From positions 1,178,001 through 1,242,000 of the forward strand of contig NOKP01000020.1 in the NCBI GenBank assembly GCA_002682825.1: a stretch of DNA of 64,000 nucleotides. Direction: 5' to 3'. The notes below the pieces were generated by a model that saw nothing but the letters and a program-made list of their open reading frames with translations, ran no database searches and was not told the DNA's origin. Made by a program: the position numbers and the translations under genes. The stretch comes from Neonectria sp. B-13 (taxonomy: Eukaryota > Ascomycota > Sordariomycetes > Hypocreales > Nectriaceae). Each line of letters begins with the position of its first letter. The stretch's first letter is position 1. This document shows positions 1 through 12,292 of the stretch, piece after piece.

Positions 1-3000
1 AGGCTGCAATTTCGGTGAGACTCGCGGCCACGAGCCTAGCAGACGCGGTCCAGGTTACTGGCGAGGCAGTGCTTAAAACAATATTGTCATCGGACTACAG
101 TACAATGGCATGGCGGAGGGCCGATGGTGGATGGATGTACTTGGTACGGTGCTGCCCTACTATATGCTTCCCAAAAAGGGAGAACCCGTGCTCTTTCACG
201 GGGCAATTCGAACAGCACGAAGCCATTACCGGGTGGGAAATTTCAATGACGAGGCCAGATCACCAACAGCCATTGGCATAACTGTGCCATTCGCTGTGGT
301 GCGTCCAAAGGTGGTGCAGAGCGCTGATGAACCATGGACGGATGTTACTGCCTCCACTTGACAGTCTCCCAGCTACCCGGTTTCTGCGGGAGATCCTGGA
401 GATGGGATCGCGATGTATCTCGATATCGGAGCGGCTGACACCGGACGCATGCAACCCATGTCATCCACGCATGCGCACTGCGCAGTACTGTACTGTACTG
501 TACCGTACTGTTGCAAAGTTGTAAGTACTCAGTATTCGTACGAATACGGATACCGCACGGCGCAGTATGGGACGCGGTCGCTGCCGGGGAGGGAGGGGTG
601 GGGCCGGTGATCGTCTGTGAGATATGACAGCGGTCCGGTTCATGTGCAGGACGGCCAACGGACATGGCGTTTGTTGGTTTGCGGAGGGCGTCAAGGCGTC
701 AAACGGAGGACAGGAAACCTGCAGGCTGCCAGGCTTTTCCAGGTTCCCCGGTGGTTACGCAACACCAGGCCGTGTGGTCTTCGCTGCGGATCCGTGTCCG
801 CCTCCGAGCTTCAGCGTGGCTAGCCAGATTGCAATCCGTGCAGCTAGTTAGGTCGTCCCAGCCTGGTCGCTCCAGCCCGTCCATTCCCGGTCGGTGATCA
901 CAGGTGCCCAGCTCCAATGGGCGATGGGCGAGATGGGATGGGCGGGAAAAGAGAAGAGGTTCAGATATGTTGTTCATCGCCATCCAACGAAGCCCCATTC
1001 GGGCCACTCCCTCAGCCAGGAACAGACCCAACAACCCGGAATTGCCTTCTCTCCACCGTGGCATGGCTCCGGGATGATTGAGGTTGCATCTGGCCTGAGA
1101 TCGATCCGATCGAATTACGCACAGGTCGAATACTGTGCGTTCACTGCGAACTCGGCCCACGCCCCCCGAGAAGCACGAAATACGGAACCTGCGCCAATCA
1201 ATGGCGCCCTCCTCGCACTACTCCCGATGGGTAACATGCGTCGGGACGCCAGGCCTACTACTCATGCCGCTTCACCAAGTCGTCCAGACTTTCGAGTCGT
1301 CAAGGGGATGTTACGAATACCTACGGTACTAGGCAGTTATCTGTCAAAGGCTCAGGCCGCCAGGCATGCAGTGGTGTCTCGACGGACTCGAGCCGGACTC
1401 AAGCACTAGCTGCCGTCATGTATGTCAGACAAACGGCCAGGAACAGAAGACTACGACTACACAACAGCACTATCTGCCCCTCTACGCCTCCCTATCTTGT
1501 GAGCTGTCACGGCACCTAGTGTTTCGTCCCTTGGCCATAGAGTTGAACCCTCCCGAGCTCTACGCCTCAAGGACGAGCTTGCGTCCGAATAAGATGCCCC
1601 ACACCACCGCTTGGGGGGGGCTGGTCATGCGCTACGTGCAGGCAATGAGGTTGCCAAATAGACTGGCCAAGTGCCAAGAAGCGACCCCTGGCCGTTCAAC
1701 CGTGTGTCCTCCTCCACTGAGGACCCGCGGACGACGCCGCCCACGTTGCCAACGCCTTCTCTCACGGTCTCTGTGCTAACCACACACCCTCAGCCGTTTG
1801 AGCTACCGCCTCACTCATCTTCGCCGCCCCGTCGTTTGGGAATAGCGGCACGCAGCAACCCGGAGGAGGGCCCACGGACCACCACGGAGCCTAGATGACG
1901 GCAGAGATGATTGTCATTTATCGTCATCAAGCAGAGCTTAATCCTCTTTCCTCTTGAGAAGCTCTAGTCAGGCTTGCAGTAGTATGGGACCAGCCGCCCC
2001 CCGTCCGGCTGCCCTGTCAAGCCGACCTTATCCCCGAAAGGGCCACACTCTAGGCCGATGATAGTCGTCTTTTGGCGGTAAATCCTGACTCGTTCTCCCC
2101 GGTTCTACTTCGAACCAAAGTTAGACGTGGATGAGACAAGAAAAGCCCTCTGCCTTGAAGGCTCCCACTGCCATACATCCATAGCATGACCCCCCCCCCG
2201 ACAAATGAGACGCAGCAAAAGCAAAAGCAAAAGTCAAAAAAGACACGGTTCATCTCGTAGAAAATTCTAGAAAACAAGACAACACGTTCGTGCTCTTGAT
2301 ATCATGTACCATTTTTTTCTATGAGCGCAAGGCGAACCTTGAAAATAGATAATGAATGCACACATGACAAAAGAAAAACCGACCAAACAGCAAACGACAA
2401 ACGACAAAACTCGCTTGGGGGAGACCTCCGTCCACCTTTTATCGCGAGGTGATGATGATGACGTCCTCTTTAACTGTATGGTAACAGCGACGCCATCTCT
2501 AGACAGACCCAAGCCTCCCCAATTCCATGCCCATGCCAACATGTCGGACTCAGCCCTAGCCCAATCATGTCATCTCTTACAAGATATGCCACGATGCCCT
2601 CTCTGATCCGGTAGAGCTAGGCGCCCAGGTTTAATCAAAGTGTTGCCCCCCTCCCCTCCTTTTGTCCCCAAATGCGCCGCCTTGTGACCTGAAAGCCTCA
2701 ATGATAGTCGTCAAAAGGACGCCATCGCACGTTCGCCGACCCGAGGGACTGGAATCACACGCTCCTAGAACCAACCTAGGACTCCTAGAACCAACAGGCA
2801 GTGCCATCGGCGCTCCTAGCCTAGTCCCTTCGCACGCTAAGCCGACCAATCCAATGCCCGTATGCGTCGTCCCCCCTGACTTTAGCTCATCCTCGAGTCC
2901 TTGCCAAGTCAGGTGTATCGCAATGGCTTGTCGTTCAGGAAGAGATCCCCGTCCATTCGCCAGCTTTTGCGTTCGTGTTGGTCGTGGTGGTTGCTGTTTT

Positions 3001-3327
3001 GTTGGTTGTTCCGTCGCGACTTGCTTGGCCTTGCGGGGGCGTCGATCCTCACGTAGTGGTAAAGTACCACAATAGAAAAGTTGCTTTTGGAAATTGCACA
3101 CTCGAGGCTCGTCCTCGAACTCGCCTCTCCGATTTTGTTGACTTTTTTCGTCTCTCGTCGTTTTCTTTTTTCTTGCTATTCATCTCTTCCATGTCGTTGT
3201 CGACTCGTCTCGATCTGCGCTAAGCTCCCCTTCGAGTCTCCATCAAGAAGCGGCTGGATCATGGCGGCGCGATACAACCCTGTGGCGCCAGAGGATCTTC
3301 GGCCGGAGGACCATCCGCGACAGGGGT
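1..3327. other. gene-free stretch left of the forkhead gene
   Basis: I see no supportable gene in either strand. Open frames here are short, overlap each other on opposite strands and show no recognisable domain. The stretch holds low-complexity DNA: a GTACT-type microsatellite near 484-510, a C-run near 2191-2200 and three GCAAAA units near 2215-2232. The right part probably contains the 3' UTR of the minus-strand forkhead gene. Confidence 0.6.
484..510. repeat. GTACT microsatellite
   Basis: About five units of a five-base GTACT-type repeat with one C substitution. It lies in gene-free DNA. A shorter relative of the same motif occurs near 44130-44150. Confidence 0.8.
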
Positions 3328-5329
3328 TTAAAGCGCATCATGGTGCCATTGGTAGCCCTCGCCGTTCACAGGCCCGAATAGGCATCCGTTACCTCCGACG
3401 ACGACTTGCTCGTCCGACTGAGGGCATTCACCCTGGTAGATGCCCGAGACGTCGTTCAGGTTGTAGGGGAACTCGCAAGGCGGAGGTCCGGTGTACATGG
3501 ATCCATGATTCCCTTGGTTCCCACTGACGAGAGCGTATGTGGCGCCCTGGATGGCACTAGTGCTTTGATGAGCCAGACTCGGTTCCGGAAGCATCATGCC
3601 AAACGAGTCTGGGGCGGTGGCCTCCGGAGTCAGCGGCGAGTAGGAGGGCTCCTGCTTGATAACCATCTGTGGAGGTGTATCGAGTCGCGGCACAAGCATA
3701 TCGTCACCGCCGACGCCGTAGGGATACATGCCCATGCCAGGCAGAATCGCTCGCCGCATGGCAATGGGATGAGGAGGAGCCCCAATGGGCATGGTGTGGT
3801 GCATAGGAGCGGCAGGAGAAGCAGCAGAAGCAGCAGCATGGGCATGCGTAGAGGGCAAGGGCGTCATGGGGCCGTACGGACGACCGCGCATCTTTGCCCT
3901 GCTGGACATGCAACCACCCCTACGGCCAGACACAACCGATGTGGAGGTTTGGTTACCGCTCCGCTGGAATCCGTGTTGGAAGGTGTGAGTAGCCTTGCTA
4001 CCATGGCCTCTGTTGCGTACTGGGTTACCCTTGCGATACCGGGTGGTGCTCTGCACTCCATTCTTGATGGCCCAGTCTGCCAGTACCCACTCGGTCGATC
4101 TCTTGGCGTCGTGGACAGCCATCATACGTGCTTGGTTACCAACCATGGCGGCCGCCGGTAGGTCCTGCTTTCGCTCTCGCTTCGTAAAGGCCTGCAACCA
4201 GAATACGCTGTCAGCTTCTTGCAAGTTCACGGTGCCCCAGAGGCGTGGCCCGTGTACGAATACATGAGCGATCCCCCGGGGGCTACAGGGGCAAGCGAGA
4301 TCTGAAACAGTGATCCTAGGAACACATCCTCCTGGGGTGCAGTTGACTTACCGCATTCATGCTGAGATTGTGACGGATGGAGTTCTGCCAGCCCTTATTC
4401 TGGCTCTTAGCCTTGTCCGTGTTCTCGCGAAACCACTGGTAGATCTCTTGTAGAGTCATCGAGTGGTCGGGCCGGCTCATGAAGGCGCGGCAGATGAGCT
4501 GGGCATATGGTTCTCCAGCTTTGGCTGCTACGGGGGCCCGTTGACTAGCTTCTTTCGTCTCGAGCTTCCCATCGGAGCTCGGCAGGGTTTTGGATTCGCC
4601 CAGCGGCGCATCGTCCTTGTTGGTGGGCGCCATGTTGAAAGAGGTATCCGAAGGAAACTCGCTGGGAGAGGCTGCACAAGAGAGGGCTCCAACTGGAAAG
4701 TCTGGAATCCTCCGAGGGGATGGCTGGTCTCTGCCCAGTCCGTCGATCTCGCTCTCGAAGCACCGGTTGAGGCTGCCCGTGTAAGGCGTCGGCACCTGGG
4801 AGCCGCACACAGGGAAGCTGCCTGTCGACGTTGGCGTGCCGATTTGGACGTTGCTGAAGGAGTCCTGTTGATGCTGGTATGGAAACGAGTCCGTTGGCTG
4901 CTGGAACGAGTGGTGCGGGGATGGCCACGTTCTTGGTGAGACCGGCGAAGGGTCGTAGCCAGTTTGGCTACTTCCACAGGTGGGGGAGCTGTGGTAGGAG
5001 TAGTTATCGAACTCTTCCGGTCCTGGAGGAGGCGATGGCCAAGTCTGGTAGCTTCTGGGGAGGTACTGGGGGTGCGAAGTCATGGAAGCGAGCCCGCTTG
5101 GGCTGTGAGTCGACAGTGAATGTTGCTGTGTTTGGTACAAGGTCGACGCCGGGGGCAGCGAGCGGGTTTCTGATAGGTGTGGTGACTCTTCTTCAGCAGC
5201 CGGCGAGGGAGTGTAGTAAGCATCCATGGCGGTAAACTCTGACACGCAATTTGATTGTTGTCCGGTCCCGGGAACCAGGCGGTTCGTGTAGCTGGAAGGT
5301 TGCTCGCCGTCAGGGAATGGTGGATCCAT
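3328..5329 (-). CDS. forkhead transcription factor
   Basis: Spliced minus-strand model, exons 5329-4352 and 4191-3328, 613 residues. Exon 1 ends in AATGCG before a GTAAGT donor; the acceptor is TTGCAG before GCCTTTACG. The join is in phase and restores a forkhead (winged-helix) DNA-binding domain at about residues 273-360. Visible motifs are PYAQLICRAFMSRP, GWQNSIRHNLSMNA at the end of exon 1, and AFTKRERK at the start of exon 2. The rest is Ser/Pro/Gln-rich and probably disordered. A basic patch follows the domain. The start is set at ATG 5329 (MDPPFPDGE); the frame is open further upstream but only with non-ATG codons. Known family: nuclear sequence-specific regulators; in fungi they act in cell cycle, morphogenesis and sexual development. 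Which paralogue this is cannot be settled from sequence alone. Confidence 0.9.
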
Positions 5330-5648
5330 GAGCGGGAAAGAAGTCAGAGGGACTGCTTGGGAGGCAGCACAATCTGGTCTCGTGGCGGTTTGACGTCCTC
5401 CCAGAACAAGGAGGCGAGTTGACTCGTGTAGGAGGAGGCGAAGGGTGTTGGAGATGTTTGGGAAAAGATCAAAAGAAGTGAGAGATGGAAGAGGTAAGGG
5501 GAGAAGACTTTGACGAGAGACGGAGTTGGACGTCACAATAGAGACAATGGAACAAGGAGGACAGAAAGGGAACGCGGCGATATTTGACGCCGCAGGAGTA
5601 GCTTGTGGCTCCTCCCGACTCGTTTGGGCAGGGGCGTGGATTCCGTGG

Positions 5649-5676
5649 GAGACGAGAGACGAGAGACGAGAGACGA
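5649..5676. repeat. GAGACGA tandem repeat, four exact copies
   Basis: Four perfect head-to-tail copies of the heptamer GAGACGA, upstream of the forkhead gene. Confidence 0.9.
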
Positions 5677-7121
5677 AGCAGTCCTTGTCCCGTTCGAGAG
5701 GGACCTAGGTCTACTCGCAGCGATCCGTCGACAAAACACCTACCCGTAGTCCCGCACGCATGTAGACAGATTCAGAAATACCAGCTTGAACCACCCATCC
5801 CAACAGCCCGGCTGCAAGGCAAGGATGGACCCCAAGATGGGGCTCATCACTGATAGAGTAGGGTGAGTAGGGTGTGTCCCAAGTCACCACAGCATTCAGC
5901 ATCGTGGTCATGGTCATGGCTAGAGGGCGGCGGCATCAAAGAAACGACGGGACGGTGCTGCCCGGGCCATACCCCCGGGGTCCGGCGGGCCTGGAAGCTT
6001 CATACGTAGCTTGCCTTGTGCGTTCCCGCGTGTGTGTGTATGTTCTATGTCGAAGATACAAGTCCGATGGAGATGGAGAGGAGCCGTGCAAACGGCGTCT
6101 CAAAATGGCCTGGTGGCTTGACTGGCTCCTGTCAGAGACGGCGCGGGCCCTGAGCAATGTCCCGGCTGTGTGTTGCACACTAGATTAGAGGCACCCCCTG
6201 GTCCAGATGCGTCCTGCAGTCTGCAATCCTGCACTGGGTGAGAGGCTGCACTTTCATACTTGTGGAGCAACCCGGCCTGCATGGATATCCCCAGCAAGGC
6301 CTTGGCTGGCGACCTGTCCCTGTGTACTTCCAACACTTCGTAGGTAACGTGTAACCCGGTAGCAGGAGCTCTCAGAATCTGCCCGTGCCATCGCCCCAGT
6401 CCCTCAAGCGTTCTGTGTCTCCCCACCGGCGGCTCTCGGGCTCATCTGGGGTGTCTGGTAATCGGCCGGAGTACTGTCGCATCTGGCCTTGTATTCATAC
6501 ACTTCGCCAACCAGCCGCAAGTCACTTGACACCAGTCCGGCCGGTTTGTGCTCTCTGGGACCGTGTCACCGCGGTAGGTAGACTTCTGGAACGGCAGCTT
6601 GCATCTGGAGGCGATACCAAGCAGGACACCATTCAACCCCATCCGGCCAGCCCGCTCCCGTTTGGTTTGGGTCTTGGAGACCTGTTTTGCTGCCGCTGTG
6701 AGTCCACATGGAAGCCGTGGAAGCATCTGGCTGGAACCTCGTCGAAGGAAATCATCACTGCATCGCGGACCATTGCCGTCGCTGGGTGGTGGGGGGTTAA
6801 CCATAGAACGACAGGTCCGACTTCACCGTCGGCTGCCCGACTGAGAACTGAGGTTTGAGGTTTCGAGGAGCTGTTAGGCGAGGCCGACTGCGCCAATCCT
6901 CCCTTGCTGATTGCTGACATTCTCGCATAGATTCAGATGCTCCAGTAAATAAGCGCAAAGATGGCTGTCAACTTTGCCCTGCACAAGTCCCCAGACAGCC
7001 TGCCTATATTCGCACACGAAGGCCAGATACCCTGTCTGCTCAGGATGTTCGCCATTCCAAGTTTGACTGCTGCATATTTGACCCACTGACAATCGGACGC
7101 CCCGTTTTGCCGTCCCTTCAT

Positions 7122-7150
7122 GGTGTGCGTGTGTGTGTGCGTGTGCGTGC
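7122..7150. repeat. GTGTGC/GT microsatellite
   Basis: Alternating GT with interspersed GC, followed by a GCGCCT-rich tail. Gene-free DNA. Confidence 0.8.
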
Positions 7151-7552
7151 GCTTGCGCCTGCGCCTACTCCTGCGGACGCGATACGACGCAAGGATAGAC
7201 AGGGACATCTCATAACCAGGCTGGAGGGAACAACTGAAGCAGGGGACCCAAGATGGTGACACAACAGACCAATCAAAGAACAAGATTACCCGATGGAGGG
7301 TCAAGGGGAGAGAACTATGGGCAAACCAAGACGATCCTTCGCCGTCAGTAAATCGCACTGTCGTTTCAATGCTATCACTTCTATGTCGTCTCAAAGACCA
7401 ACGCCATCTCCTCCGCCGAAAAGGCATAGTCGGGTCCCCCTTCTTTGGAACGCACGACAAAGCCGACATTTCTTTCTCGCTTAAGGCCGAAAAGAAAGAG
7501 CAGGCTCTCTGGTCCGGGGCGGTGAACAAACCCTTGAAGTTCATACGGGAGG

Positions 7553-9289
7553 CTACTTTCTGTAATAGATCTACGCATGACACGTCAGTATTTTCGATCG
7601 ATCAGGGCCAACTGCGAATATTTTGGAGTGACATACCTTCTTGAACTGGAAATGCAGCTGCAAGATCCCCTGCAAGTTATGCAAAGTCAGTGGGCGTGAT
7701 CTCCGACATGCAAAGAAGAAAGAGCGGCCAGATGCCCGTGGCCGCTTGAGCGGTCAACATCTGAGTGGCTAGCCAAGTAACATTGCCAATCCAAACAGCC
7801 TCAACGCAGTTTCCGTAATGCGAGTGCTGGGCGTATTGCAATACCACACAAAGAGAGAGGGAATTGGGAGATCTCGACGTACCTTGTCGAAAGAGCTTTT
7901 GAACCCTCGATCCTTCTTAGCGCTATAATCCCACTCTCGATCGACGATTCGAAACGCAATATCCTCGTATGGCGGGCCCGCAATGAACCGAATAAGGCAC
8001 GTGTCCTCCTCTCCGGCAGCAGCAAACGATTCTCCCCGTCTTCGCCCGTGCTCCCGGATAATCTTAAACGTTGGCGCTTTTGTCTTGTCGATGAGCTCGG
8101 GGTAGAAGATGTTAAACTTGTATCCCTGGACGACCTTAGGCGGTGGGTTGTCGTGATCGTAGTGGGTCTGATTATACTTGTTCCAGTCGTATCCCATCTG
8201 CACACGGTTGAAGTATCGGGGCTTTCGAGGCCTATACTTGTCTGACCACTGTGACGTCGTTGTGCTGACGACAGCTTCTTCGCTGGTGAAAATCTCCTCG
8301 TTCTCGTCCACGCCTCGGGCAACCTCCCGATCGTACAGTGCCTTCGTGGCCTGTGAGAAGTCTTCGTCGTCCGCCTGAGAGAAGCGTGCCGTTCCGGGGG
8401 GTGCTGAGGTGATCTTGTGACTAGAGGCTGAAACGACAACCTGCCTCGACGCCTCACCTTGTTGTGTCGAAGACGCAGGTACAGTTGAGGTGGAAGTGTC
8501 CATAAACGGCAGCCCTTGGTCCAGGGCTTCCGCCTTTGCGGGGTTGCTCTCTTTCAGTTGGTTGATCCTGCTCGTCTTGATTGCCTCGTAAACCTGGCTT
8601 AACTTGGCTCGAGCTTTCCAGACCAGGAGACTCCGCAGCAGCTGCTCCCAATAGTCCGTGTCGATATCCTCATTTGACTGGAGCTTGGCCTTGATCTGTT
8701 TCTCCAACCCTTCGAGCTGCTCGTGCGTTTTCGGGGCAAGAATCTTATCAATGTCGTCTGAAACGCTGCTGACCACCCTTTCTTCCCGCCCGGGATTGAG
8801 CTTCGTATTCCGGTCTGCGCAGAGCGTTTGGAGCGCCTTCCAGTATTCCCGGTTCCTTGCGTTCGTTTCCAGGACGTGGTAGGACGCAATTTCGGGTTCG
8901 AGCTCTGCGATTTGGGCCGCATCCAGGGACTTGATAACGTCGGTGGGCGCAGGAACGTCCACGTCGAAGTCGGCGTCATCGTTGTCAAACACGTCGCGGT
9001 CGGTGTCGATGTATCTCAGGTTAAACGCCAGGTAGTCGATCGGCTTTGCACGGCCCTCTCGGACCCGGATATCAGCCTTCTTCTTCGACTGCTTCAGAAC
9101 GAACTTGTCTTCATCGGCGACGAACTGGCGCGACTGTTCGTCTTGGGACAGGTACCTCGCAGAATTCTTGGGTGCTGGCGTTCGAGTGGGCTTGGTGACT
9201 CGATTGCTCGGATCGTGTCTTGGGGAGGTGACATCCCGTCGGGAGGGAGATCGTCCTCCCGATATCATAGCTCGTCGTGCGGGATCCAT
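7553..9289 (-). CDS. cactin (splicing-associated protein)
   Basis: Three exons on the minus strand: 9289-7883, 7669-7637 and 7570-7553, 485 residues. ATG 9289 opens MDPARRAMISGG. The mid region contains the cactin-mid signature (KQSKKKADIRVREGRAKP, then IDYLAFNLR). The C-terminal third is the CactinC domain: WSDKYRPRKPRYFNRVQMG, then TCLIRFIAGPPYEDIAFRIV, then the spliced tail GILQLHFQFKKIYYRK. Exon 2 is only 33 nt and the last exon 18 nt, yet both joins are in phase with GTACGT/GTATGT donors and restore the conserved aromatic/basic terminus. Known role: nuclear protein associated with the spliceosome and needed for accurate splicing; first found as a Cactus/IkB interactor in flies. A model without the small exons would end in an unconserved tail after FKSSFDK. 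Confidence 0.93.
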
Positions 9290-9527
9290 GGTTTACAGGG
9301 ACCGCAGGAGCGACAGCAACTTGAGGTTGAGATAGTTGATGAAAGGCGTAACATCCAGAGCTTATCGAAAAAGTGGAAACCTTAGGAAACGTTATCAGGC
9401 CGAAGCCAGAAGGGGTCACGTGATGCGACCGTGAAGAACGGCCAGAGAGTTCCAGATGAACAAAAAGTCAATGAATCGGGTACGCAAAAATGTTCAAAAA
9501 TAATTGGATGGCATCGTGAGACTGATT

Positions 9528-9623
9528 TGCTCCCGGCAGGGCTTGAACCTGCGACCTTCGCATCACCAAGACTATCAAGTTGTAGTATTAGTACGAAGCT
9601 CTAACCAACTGAGCTACGGAAGC
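9528..9623 (-). tRNA. tRNA-Ile (anticodon AAT) with intron
   Basis: Read from 9623 down to 9528, the sequence folds as a complete cloverleaf. The acceptor strands are GCTTCCG and CGGGAGC. The D stem is GCTC/GAGC. The anticodon stem is TCGTA/TGCGA. The T arm is GCAGG-TTCAAGC-CCTGC, and the discriminator is A. The anticodon loop begins CTAATA, giving AAT (inosine-AU after editing) for isoleucine. About 22 nt, starting CTACAACTTG, interrupt the loop one base 3' of the anticodon, the canonical nuclear tRNA intron site. Mature length is about 74 nt. Box A and Box B elements of Pol III promoters are internal. Confidence 0.93.
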
Positions 9624-11157
9624 CGTCCAATTGAGCTCAAGTGAGCTGATGATTATGTAAGCGGTATTTCAAAACTAGAGGCAAACCCAGTGACGGAAAC
9701 TCAAAGTTGAGGTGCAATGACAGGACTGGACATGTAAAATAGAGCTCAGGACGATGGGATATCATGGAACGTGGATAATTATGGCATATCTTTGACACAT
9801 TGTTAGCATCGGGTTAAGAACATATGGCTTCAGGGTGTGAAGGGCAGTTTAACCTTGTCGGTTAAGCTTAAGAGACTGACTGAGTTTGGTGTATTAGCCC
9901 AAACTCCTCAACCCAACTGAGCGAGAGTAACACCTCAGTCACAAAAACCAAACGTTGGACTTCGCTCTCCCATTGATCCACATAAACAATCTGTAATTAA
10001 CTTTATACTCTTCAAGTTGCTGCTCTATAGCAGGGAATGCTGTGTAAACTTTAGACAGTCGTTCTTGAGGTGGTTTTTTTTCGACGTCCCTGGAAGCACT
10101 CACAAAAGTCTTTTGGACAGAAAGGTGAACCAAAGTTTGCAATGAGAGAAGGAAAAAAGCAGCAGAAAAGCATCTGCAACTCTTCATCATGGGACTAGCA
10201 TAATAGCAGTGTGTTATTTCCATTCGTGCCTTCACCGTCTTACTCTCCTTCGCACCATTTCTTGTACTACTACCCTATGGCTCTGAATTCCGCCCTCTGC
10301 TCTCTCTTCTCTCTCTTCCCTCAAGCACGCCAACCAAACTCGCAAAATACACCTCACATGCCGCCACCGGGTCGCCTGGCCCTAAGCGACCTTGGCGCGC
10401 TGAGAGATTTCGAGATGTTGCTCCGAAGGCAGGGATCGTGCGGCCATTTGAGCAAGTTTATATCGTCGCAACTTCCCGCGCGTGGCTGGATTTGGGGTGG
10501 AATAGGTGCGCCCCGCCCCCGCCATGTTTTGGTTCGGTGTCTTGGATTTGGGGTAAGGGGGAGGGTGTGAATCCTGGGTGAGATTTGGAACTTAAGACTT
10601 TGGTTGAGGGACAGAAACAATAGAAAGTCGAACTTGTAGATTAAAAAGAATTCTGACTAAAGTGTTTCATAATTGCAATTGACGCAGAATTTCGAACGCT
10701 GATGCCACTGGCTTCAGGAACATCGGCGGTGTTCTTCGTGCCATCACCGCCCGACCACCTGCAAGCTCGACTTTGACACCCGTCTCCGATACTCCGGCTA
10801 ACGCCCCGGACAGTGCTGCCCTGCTGTGTCACAGGAGTCACCCAGTGCCCAGCATGAAGCCTCCAATTCAGCCGTCCATTCGGGAGCGAATTAACTCACG
10901 CTAGTAGCTTGAATACCAGAGCTAAGTTAAGCTTAGCTAGTCAAGCATATCTCACATCGCCCTGGGCCAAACGCCTGCAAACCGTTTGCCGCGTTGGCTG
11001 GGTATAAAGACAACTGGCAGGTCCTTTGCCAGGAGCTTTCCCCCCCCTGCAGCTGATTTCTCACCTTCCTCTCACCCCTCCTCTCTTCTACAACAATCGG
11101 ATCGTCACCGCGAGTCTTTCACCTGCACTCATCGACTTCACATACCATCGTAGCAAG
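9624..11157. other. intergenic region with promoter of the copper-protein gene
   Basis: No supportable gene. AT-richer near 9.7-10.1 kb. The last 200 bp are the likely promoter and pyrimidine-rich leader of the X325-like gene, with a TATA element at 11003. Confidence 0.6.
11003..11008 (+). promoter_or_regulatory. TATA box of the X325/Bim1-like gene
   Basis: TATAAA about 155 bp before the start codon and followed by a C/T-rich leader, a common arrangement in strongly expressed fungal genes. Confidence 0.55.
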
Positions 11158-11883
11158 ATGATCGGCACCAAGACCCTCCTCGCCCTCGCAGCGGCTAAGG
11201 CCGTATCCGCCCACTTTGGCCTTGTCTTCCCCGAGTGGCGAGTCGACACCCTCTCCGAGGAGAACGAGGCCACTTATAGCCAATGGACCTACCCCTGTAC
11301 GTTGCCTCTCACTCGGACCCATCCATCGTCCCATTGACACTGACTTATCCCAGGTGCTGGAGCTGATTACGGTGAGGGCAACATCACCGACTGGCCCCTA
11401 GATGGCGGCGCCATCAAGCTCGAGCTTCATCACCCATACACCTACGTCTTCATCAACCTCGGCCTCGGCGAGAACTCGACCAACTTCAACGTCTCCTTGA
11501 CGCCTCAGTTCTGGAACGCCACCACCCCAGGCGTCCTCTGCGTCGACAAGCTTGAGCTCCCAGTTGAAGTTGAGCAGGGCGACCTGGCCAGTCTGCAGGT
11601 CGTCACTGTTGGCGACACCGGCAGCGCTTTGTACAACTGTGCCGACATCCGCTTCACCCGCAACGCCAAGGGCCCCAGCAACTGCAGTTCCGAGGTTGAA
11701 TACATCACCATCAAGGACCAGGCTACTGTGGACGAGGACACAAAGAGCAACAGTTCTAACTCCTCAGAGTCAAGCGAGGGCAGCGACAGCGACGACAGCG
11801 CCGCGGGCGTGCTTAACGTGAACAAGGTTGCCTTGACTTCTGTTGTGGGACTCGTTGCTCTGTTCATGGGTATCGGACTGTAA
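11158..11883 (+). CDS. X325/Bim1-like copper-binding GPI-anchored protein
   Basis: Exons 11158-11296 and 11354-11883, 222 residues. The join creates a Cys codon (T plus GT), giving WTYPC. Signal peptide is residues 1-18 (MIGTKTLLALAAAKAVSA), so the mature chain starts at His19: HFGLVFPEWRVDTL. An N-terminal His after cleavage, the PEWR motif and a second His region (KLELHHPYTY) are the hallmarks of the LPMO-like X325/Bim1 family. In that family the mature N-terminal His helps bind one Cu(II). Several N-glycosylation sites are visible (NIT, NST, NVS, NAT). The Ser/Asp-rich stretch and C-terminal hydrophobic tail (VGLVALFMGIGL) indicate a GPI anchor. Known members serve copper uptake or cell-surface roles rather than polysaccharide cleavage. 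Target and regulation are not visible here. Confidence 0.92.
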
Positions 11884-12292
11884 TTGCGGCTGCAGAGCCG
11901 AGAAACACGAATTCAGTAGTAATAGATGAGGTGTCAATCACCCTCATGAGCTCATCAATGAACGATGAAGGCGTTCTATGCTCTATAATACACAACGGAT
12001 AATAATGCTCCCGTTGCTTTGAGCCTGATGCAAGATGTGCTCCCTGTCAGTCCGGGTCTGTAATCATCTATGTCGTATGCTTCCATCTGGGAAGCGTTAG
12101 CCACTGTTTCTCGTTCTCTTTGATCGTACTCACCCTGTTAACTTCCAGACATGGCTAATGGCCGCGTCCGCGGCAAAGTACATGATATCCCGTCTCAGCT
12201 CCACGAAAACAAAGTGAACTTGACGCCTGGAAACTTCAAATGTAAGGAATAGATCCGGTGTGTAAATCGTAATTCAGTCGTTCTGATTGTCG
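11884..12292. other. convergent intergenic spacer
   Basis: Between the 3' ends of the copper protein (+) and the kinase (-). Nothing beyond expected 3' UTR sequence is seen. Confidence 0.6.

Larger units (their letters stand above)
5330..7552. other. intergenic region between forkhead and cactin genes
   Basis: No supportable gene. The left end should hold the promoter and leader of the forkhead gene. The right end should hold the 3' UTR of the cactin gene. It contains a four-copy 7-bp repeat (5649-5676) and a GT-rich tract (about 7122-7150). Confidence 0.6.

Noticed and set aside
894..1409. 171-codon open frame on the plus strand
   Set aside because: No domain, composition typical of non-coding DNA, overlapped by an open frame on the other strand.
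5330..5536. Upstream extension of the forkhead protein by 69 residues
   Set aside because: The extension begins with GTG, is Leu/Ser-rich like translated leader, and ATG 5329 gives a normal start.
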